Of a stretch of 11,184 nt of DNA, positions 7,054 through 11,184 are shown in pieces. Under the pieces are notes generated by a model. The model ran no database searches, had not been told where the DNA came from, and saw only the letters and a program-made list of their open reading frames with translations. Position 1 is the stretch's first letter. Each line of letters begins with the position of its first letter. Source of the stretch: Fimenecus sp964457415 (GTDB lineage: Bacteria; Bacillota; Clostridia; Oscillospirales; Acutalibacteraceae). A program made the position numbers and the translations under genes. The stretch spans positions 1-11,184 of the forward strand of contig CAYWFB010000057.1 in NCBI GenBank assembly GCA_964457415.1, read 5' to 3'.

Positions 7054-7485
7054 ATGCTTGAATATAAATGGTTCCCTGAGGGTGTAATTGACCCGTCCTT
7101 CCGCGATTTGCGAATTGAGATTTTCGTGCGTGAGCAGGGCGTACCCGAAGAAAACGAATTCGACGATTTTGATTTGCAGGTGCCACACCTTGTAATCTTT
7201 TATGACGGTGAAGCAGTAGCCACAGGTCGCAATATCCCTTATGGCAAAAATACCGTAAAAATCGGCAGAATTGCTGTTAAAAAAGATAAAAGAGGATTGG
7301 GCTTAGGCGAAAAAATCGTAAAAGAGCTTCTCCGTAAGGCGAAAGAAGATGGCGCAAAAACTGTCAAGGTAGGCGCACAAACCCACGCTGTCGGCTTTTA
7401 CGAAAAATGCGGATTTATTCTTGTTGGTACTCCCGAGTACCTCGAAGAGAATATTCCACATTACGATATGTATTTAGAATTTTAA
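7054..7485 (+). CDS. GNAT-family N-acetyltransferase (YjcF/ElaA-like)
   Basis: This 143-residue protein has a GNAT fold, which transfers an acetyl group from acetyl-CoA to an amine. An N-terminal RIEIFVREQGVPEENEFDDFD (20-40) resembles YjcF/ElaA-type proteins. The beta4 strand (VKIGRIAVKKDKR) leads to the acetyl-CoA pyrophosphate loop RGLGLG (80-85), and the C-terminal part AQTHAVGFYEKCGF (108-121) with IPHYDMYLEF is typical of this subgroup. The frame is open upstream to a TTG inside the beta-galactosidase gene, but ATG 7054-7056 follows AGAGGTG at good spacing and begins 1 nt after the galactosidase stop. The acceptor is unknown in this subgroup. An amino-sugar or a detoxified side product would suit the context, but nothing in the sequence shows it. 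Confidence 0.9.
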   Translation: MLEYKWFPEGVIDPSFRDLRIEIFVREQGVPEENEFDDFDLQVPHLVIFYDGEAVATGRNIPYGKNTVKIGRIAVKKDKRGLGLGEKIVKELLRKAKEDGAKTVKVGAQTHAVGFYEKCGFILVGTPEYLEENIPHYDMYLEF

Positions 7486-7495
7486 ATGCAACTAT

Positions 7496-7525
7496 ATACA
7501 CCCGATAGCTTTTTATCGGGTGTAT
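7496..7525 (+). terminator. Hairpin between GNAT and GH95 genes, weak terminator or processing site
   Basis: A perfect 12-bp stem, ATACACCCGATA (7496-7507) with TATCGGGTGTAT (7514-7525), closes a 6-nt loop and ends in only four T residues (7525-7528). It starts 10 nt after the GNAT stop and ends 6 nt before the ribosome site of the fucosidase gene. It could partly end transcription, protect or process the mRNA, or lower downstream expression. The short T-run argues against complete termination. Confidence 0.55.
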
Positions 7526-7542
7526 TTTGCAAGGTGAATAAT

Positions 7543-9906
7543 ATGGAATTGCACAAACTTTTTTATGAGGCACCGCCCTCAAAAATGAAACTTAAAAAGC
7601 CATATTATACAGGCTTTAAAAATATCTGGGAGCAAGCATCACTCCCCATAGGTAACGGCAGTTTAGGTCTTACCGTAATCGGTGAAGTGAAAAATGACCG
7701 ACTTGTTCTCAATCATAAAACCTTGTGGGCGGGTGGTCCATCACCCAAACGCCCCGACTATTGTGGCGGAAATATCAATAAACCAGATAAAGACGGCAAA
7801 ATGCCTTATGATTACTATGCCCAAATCCGCGAAGAATTCGAGAAAGGCAACGATAAAAAAGCCCACGACCTTTGCGAAAAGCTTATAGGCATCAGCGACG
7901 GCTATGGTACATTTCTCTGTTGGGGCGAATTGAATTTTACCGCAAACAACATCAAAAAATACAGTAATTATAACCGCACACTTGATATGTCAACGGGCAT
8001 TTGTACTGTTACTTATGACGCAAAGCTTAAAAGCGGAGAATGGGTAACAGATACCCGTGAATACTTCGTTTCTCATCCCGATGAATGCGCGGTAATCCGT
8101 TTTGTTCGTGAGGGTGCAACGCTTGATTACAATGTCAGCCTTGCAACCGAGCACAAAGGTGAAATTCAGTATAATAACAATACTATTATTCACACAGGGG
8201 CTCTTTCTGATAACGCGATGAACTTCAGTCTTTGTGCAAAGGTGCTCACAAACGGCGAAACTGCGTCCGCAACCGATAGTTTACATATAAAAAATGCAAC
8301 TGAATTTACAATTGTTCTTTCAGCGGATACAGACTATCTTGATGTTTATCCTAATTACAGAACGGGCGAGAGTGCAGAAGAGCTTTTAAATCGCGTTAAA
8401 AACAATACCGAAAAAACATCACAAAAATCCTTTGAAGAAATCAGAAAAGTCCATACGGACGATTTTTCGGCCCTTTATTCAAGAGTTTCAATTGACTTGG
8501 GTGGTGAGGTTGAAGGCACGGCTGATAAGCTTCTTTATAAATATGAAAAGCTTGACCCTCGCAGTGCCGAGCAGTTGTTATATCAATACGGCAGATATAT
8601 GGCGATTTCTTCTTCCCGCGAAGATGATATTCTACCCTCAAATCTGCAGGGTATATGGAATTGTTGCAATAACCCCATTTGGAGCAGTGATTACCATACA
8701 AACGTGAATCTGCAAATGAACTATTGGCCAATTTATAACGGAAACCTTGCCGAGTGTGCAAAGCCCTTAATCCGCTATATCAAGTCAATGGTAATCCCCG
8801 GAAGACTCACCGCCGAATATTATACAAATGTTAAAAGTGAAGCAGGGGAGCAGAACGGATTTTTGTTCCATACTCAATGTACACCATTCGGTTGGACATG
8901 TCCCGGTTGGGATTTCAACTGGGGTTGGTCACCCGCCGCGGTGCCGTGGATTTTACACAATGTTTATGAGTATTATGAATATACTCTCGATACAGAAATA
9001 CTCAAAGAAGATATTTATCCAATGTTAAAAGAAACTGCCGAGTATTTCAGCAAATTACTTGTTGAACATGATGGCAGACTTGTAACTGTTCCTTGCTTCT
9101 CACCCGAACAAGGTCCGCGAACAATGGGCAACACCTATGAGCAGGCATTGATTTGGCAATTATACGATAATGCAATAAATAGTGCAAAAGCCTTGAATGT
9201 CGACAATGAGCTTTGTGAAAAGTGGCTTGATATTCAGTCAAAGCTCAAGCCCTATGAAATCGGCGCCGACGGTCAGGTTAAAGAATGGTATCACGAAAAT
9301 CACCTCGGTGAAATCGGTGAGCGTCACCACCGCCACATGTCACATCTGCTTGGTCTCTATCCCTGCAACGCGATGAATTGGTACGATAATCCTGACCTTA
9401 TAAAAGCCACGATTGTCTCAATGAACGACAGAACAGACAAAAGCACCGGCTGGTCAATGGGTCAGAAAATCAATGCTTGGGCTCGCGTCCTCGACGGTGA
9501 CAGAGTATTGAGCATCATCAGCACGCTTTTCAAAAACGGAATTTATCCGAATTTCTGGGATTTGCATCCACCGTTCCAGATTGACGGCAATTTCGGTTTT
9601 ACCTCGGGTGTAAATGAAATGCTTATGCAAAGTCATTGCGGATTTATCCACCTTTTGCCCGCGCTCCCAACCGCTTGGCAAAAAGGCAAAATTACAGGGC
9701 TTGTTGCCCGTGGTAATTTCACCGTTGATATTGAATGGTGCGACGGCAAATTAACATTTGCTCACATCACCTCAAATATGGGTGGTAAATGTAAAATCTA
9801 TTACGATAAATCTGAAATCACCGTTGACGGAGTGCGCGAAAGTGAAAATCACTTCGCAGAATTCCAAACCGAAAAAGGCAAAACCTACACAATCAAAATT
9901 AAATAA
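7543..9906 (+). CDS. GH95 alpha-L-fucosidase (alpha-1,2-type), cytoplasmic
   Basis: This 787-residue enzyme should remove alpha-1,2-linked L-fucose from galactosides by an inverting mechanism. It has an N-terminal beta-sandwich (about 20-255), an (alpha/alpha)6 barrel (about 330-690) and a C-terminal beta-domain. GH95 motifs are clear: LPSNLQGIWN (364-373), SDYHTNVNLQMNYWP (382-396), SPEQGP, HHRHMSHLLGLYP (595-607) and PPFQIDGNFG. By analogy with Bifidobacterium AfcA (N421, N423, E566, D766), the catalytic residues are N387, N389, E522 and D681. His385 matches the fucosidase histidine that is threonine in a characterised alpha-L-galactosidase of the family (from memory), which favours fucose. 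There is no signal peptide. ATG 7543 follows AAGGTG; an in-frame ATG at 7486 touching the GNAT stop would add 19 residues across the hairpin and lacks a ribosome site. Confidence 0.93.
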   Translation: MELHKLFYEAPPSKMKLKKPYYTGFKNIWEQASLPIGNGSLGLTVIGEVKNDRLVLNHKTLWAGGPSPKRPDYCGGNINKPDKDGKMPYDYYAQIREEFEKGNDKKAHDLCEKLIGISDGYGTFLCWGELNFTANNIKKYSNYNRTLDMSTGICTVTYDAKLKSGEWVTDTREYFVSHPDECAVIRFVREGATLDYNVSLATEHKGEIQYNNNTIIHTGALSDNAMNFSLCAKVLTNGETASATDSLHIKNATEFTIVLSADTDYLDVYPNYRTGESAEELLNRVKNNTEKTSQKSFEEIRKVHTDDFSALYSRVSIDLGGEVEGTADKLLYKYEKLDPRSAEQLLYQYGRYMAISSSREDDILPSNLQGIWNCCNNPIWSSDYHTNVNLQMNYWPIYNGNLAECAKPLIRYIKSMVIPGRLTAEYYTNVKSEAGEQNGFLFHTQCTPFGWTCPGWDFNWGWSPAAVPWILHNVYEYYEYTLDTEILKEDIYPMLKETAEYFSKLLVEHDGRLVTVPCFSPEQGPRTMGNTYEQALIWQLYDNAINSAKALNVDNELCEKWLDIQSKLKPYEIGADGQVKEWYHENHLGEIGERHHRHMSHLLGLYPCNAMNWYDNPDLIKATIVSMNDRTDKSTGWSMGQKINAWARVLDGDRVLSIISTLFKNGIYPNFWDLHPPFQIDGNFGFTSGVNEMLMQSHCGFIHLLPALPTAWQKGKITGLVARGNFTVDIEWCDGKLTFAHITSNMGGKCKIYYDKSEITVDGVRESENHFAEFQTEKGKTYTIKIK

Positions 9907-9940
9907 GAACACTTTTTATTTAAAAAAGATGTATTTCTCG

Positions 9941-9990
9941 GCTCCCCTGAAAGGGGAGCTGTCATTTTTTGCAAAAATGACTGAGGGGTT
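9941..9990. repeat. Palindromic intergenic repeat (two hairpins plus conserved tail)
   Basis: Two adjacent perfect hairpins are seen: GCTCCCC/GGGGAGC (9941-9947 with 9953-9959, loop TGAAA), and GTCATTTTT/AAAAATGAC (9961-9969 with 9973-9981). The tail TGAGGGGTT follows. The CTCCCC...GGGGAGCTGTCA...TGACTGAGGGGTT layout matches, from memory, an abundant intergenic repeat of Ruminococcaceae and related gut Clostridia, often found as two inverted halves; only one half is present here. It may also help end the glycosidase transcript, although no T-run follows. The two GGGG runs (9953-9956 and 9985-9988) could compete for the single CCCC run. Confidence 0.6.
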
Positions 9991-10013
9991 AAAATTCCTT
10001 GATTTCAAGCCAT

Positions 10014-10161
10014 TTGCAACCCAAAGTTTACAAAAAATTTATAATTGACAAGCAAAGTTTATGGTGCAACCGCGTATTTTTTAGTATCCTTTACTCGTGC
10101 TCAAAACCGAGCACCTAAAAACTGTAAAAAATACAAAGCTTATATATCAAGGAGAAAATTT
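10014..10161 (+). promoter_or_regulatory. Leader region of the E2-like gene: candidate promoter, repeats and hairpin
   Basis: A perfect TATAAT lies at 10040-10045, but the only upstream -35-like box, TTGCAA (10014-10019), is 20 nt away, so the promoter is uncertain. CAAAGTTTA is repeated directly at 10022-10030 and 10053-10061 (31 bp apart), and TGCAACC at 10015-10021 and 10065-10071. A hairpin GTGCTC/GAGCAC (10097-10102 with 10109-10114) sits in the probable leader. GGTGC at 10063-10067 could instead pair with GCACC at 10111-10115. AAGGAG (10149-10154) gives the ribosome site. No known riboswitch class was recognised. Confidence 0.35.
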
Positions 10162-11127
10162 ATGAAAATCACAAACAAAATCAATTTCGGAATTCAAAGA
10201 AAAATCGTTGCTAATATGACTACTGAAAGCTGGGAGACAATCCCTCACGTAACATATAATTACGAGCCGGACGTAACCGATTTTATGACCGAATATAAAA
10301 AGTTGAATTTCGACCGTCGCGGTGCAGATAAAATCACAGTAAACACACTTATGCTCAAGGTCATTGCAGAGGGTCTTAAAGCCGCACCCATTATGAATTC
10401 ACATATTGAATATAACAGAAAGCTTGTGCGCGGAGAAATCAAAACCTTTGAGGACATCAATATTTCAATGCCGATGATTATGCCCAACGGCGAAATGATG
10501 ACAATCAATCTTCATAATTTTGAAAATAAAAATCTTGATGAAATGACCGATTATATCAATGATGTTCAGCGCCGTTTCGAGAAGACAGATTTGACCGAGG
10601 CAATGTTTGAGGTGTCACTCGATAACACTCTCACAGCACTTAAAAAAGGAAAAATCAAGCAGGCAATTTACCGCCTTATCGGCTCCAAAACAGGTAAGTA
10701 TAAGGTGAAAACTTTAAGCGGAAAAGCAAAGAAAGAATATGAGAGCATTCCCGAAACTGACAGAATTACAAAACGCGACATCGAGCAGGGGACAGTCACA
10801 ATTTCCAATATCGGCTCACTTTACAGAGGTCAGAGAGGCAATGTTGGACTGCTTGAAATTATTCCCCCACAGGTTACTGCTTTCGGTGTGGGTGCGGTTC
10901 AGGATAAGCCCGTAGTTGTAACCGACGGAAACGGAAATAAGAGTATTGAAATCCGTCAGGTGCTTCCTATCTGTATTGCTTTTGACCACCGTGCCCTTGA
11001 CTTCGGCGAGGCAGTGCCATTTATCAAACGCCTTGATGATATCTTTGCCAACCCCGCTCAAATTCATAATTGGAAAGGCTCAGAGAAAAACGAAAAATAT
11101 CATAACTTCACCGCCACCGCAGTTTAA
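10162..11127 (+). CDS. Stand-alone 2-oxoacid dehydrogenase E2-type acyltransferase domain
   Basis: This 321-residue protein matches the catalytic domain of dihydrolipoyl acyltransferases (PF00198 type), a CoA-dependent acyltransferase of the chloramphenicol-acetyltransferase fold. Visible motifs are RKIVANM...IPHVTYNYEPDVTDF (13-41), ITVNTLMLKVIAEGLKAAPIMNS (58-80), TVTISNIGS (211-219), IIPPQVTAFGVGAV (233-246) and the active-site DHRALD with His276 (275-280). It has no lipoyl domain and no E1/E3-binding domain, and no E1 or E3 gene lies in the window. The motif continues F-G after DHRALD instead of the usual G. The stretch from 142 to 208, rich in lysine, is longer than the loop seen in ordinary E2 proteins. 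ATG 10162 follows AAGGAG; the frame stays open back to TTG 10045, but that part looks non-coding. The acyl acceptor is unknown. Confidence 0.85.
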   Translation: MKITNKINFGIQRKIVANMTTESWETIPHVTYNYEPDVTDFMTEYKKLNFDRRGADKITVNTLMLKVIAEGLKAAPIMNSHIEYNRKLVRGEIKTFEDINISMPMIMPNGEMMTINLHNFENKNLDEMTDYINDVQRRFEKTDLTEAMFEVSLDNTLTALKKGKIKQAIYRLIGSKTGKYKVKTLSGKAKKEYESIPETDRITKRDIEQGTVTISNIGSLYRGQRGNVGLLEIIPPQVTAFGVGAVQDKPVVVTDGNGNKSIEIRQVLPICIAFDHRALDFGEAVPFIKRLDDIFANPAQIHNWKGSEKNEKYHNFTATAV

Positions 11128-11178
11128 AAGTAGGGCGGGGGCTTGTGTCAAGAGTATGATTGTATACAGGAGTGTAAG

Positions 11179-11184
11179 ATGATT
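11179..11184 (+). CDS. Probable start of the next gene, cut by the window end
   Basis: AGGAG (11168-11172) lies 6 nt before an ATG at 11179-11181, 51 nt after the acyltransferase stop and with no terminator between. Only Met-Ile is visible, so nothing can be said of its product. The short gap suggests co-transcription with the E2-like gene. Confidence 0.4.

Larger units (their letters stand above)
7043..7545 (+). repeat. 14-bp direct repeats bracketing the GNAT gene
   Basis: AGGTGAATAATATG occurs at 7043-7056 and is repeated exactly at 7532-7545, 489 bp apart. The first copy contains the beta-galactosidase stop codon, the ribosome site and the GNAT start. The second contains the ribosome site and start of the fucosidase gene. 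Precise recombination between the copies would remove the GNAT gene and the hairpin and join the two hydrolase genes with normal spacing. A shared ribosome-site sequence is the simpler explanation. Confidence 0.6.

Noticed and set aside
8441..8761. 106-codon minus-strand frame opposite the fucosidase gene
   Set aside because: It is antisense to the GH95 catalytic motifs, with no promoter or ribosome site.
9758..10048. 96-codon plus-strand frame bridging the fucosidase end and the intergenic repeat
   Set aside because: Its first half overlaps the GH95 C-terminus out of frame and the rest runs through hairpins; no ribosome site was found.
10045..10161. 39-codon upstream extension of the acyltransferase frame from TTG
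   Set aside because: It has no family similarity and contains the leader hairpin, and a good AAGGAG/ATG start exists at 10162.

Overview
The window looks like a chromosomal segment of a gut- or rumen-type Clostridium (Firmicutes, probably the Oscillospiraceae/Ruminococcaceae side). The grounds are AT-rich intergenic DNA, strong GGAGG ribosome sites, clostridial sigma-A promoters, a diderm-free lipoprotein-type ABC transporter, two glycoside hydrolases, and an intergenic palindromic repeat (9941-9990) of a type I remember from such genomes. The assignment is inference; no rRNA or marker gene is present.

Left part (1-3850), all on the minus strand. The window opens inside an XRE-type regulator with a membrane segment, whose promoter and possible palindromic operators lie at 521-597. 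Next are a tRNA-Leu(UAA) with a consensus promoter and a long terminator hairpin, and then a four-gene operon. Read in transcription order from 3850 downwards, that operon encodes a Crp/Fnr-like regulator, a substrate-binding lipoprotein, a NitT/TauT/SsuC-type permease and a short ATPase. Every junction overlaps (4, 26 and 20 nt), so the genes are almost certainly co-expressed. The ligand cannot be read from the sequence.

Right part (4026-9906), plus strand, divergent from the transporter operon across a 175-nt gap. It holds a LacZ-type GH2 beta-galactosidase, a small GNAT acetyltransferase and a GH95 alpha-L-fucosidase. Neither hydrolase has a signal peptide. They are best read as cytoplasmic enzymes that take apart imported fucosylated galactosides: GH95 removes alpha-1,2-fucose and GH2 then removes the exposed beta-galactose. 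The GNAT lies between two 14-bp direct copies of a ribosome-binding/start sequence, and a strong hairpin separates it from the fucosidase gene.

Far right (9907-11184). A 255-nt intergenic region with a palindromic repeat and a structured leader precedes a stand-alone 2-oxoacid dehydrogenase E2-type acyltransferase catalytic domain that lacks lipoyl and E1/E3-binding domains. A ribosome site and ATG at the very edge suggest another gene starts at 11179.

I found no convincing undescribed multi-gene system, CRISPR array, IS element or phage module. The points most worth checking are the orphan E2 domain, the GNAT flanked by direct repeats, the repeated operator-like units at the transporter promoter, and the altered small-domain motif of the GH2 enzyme.
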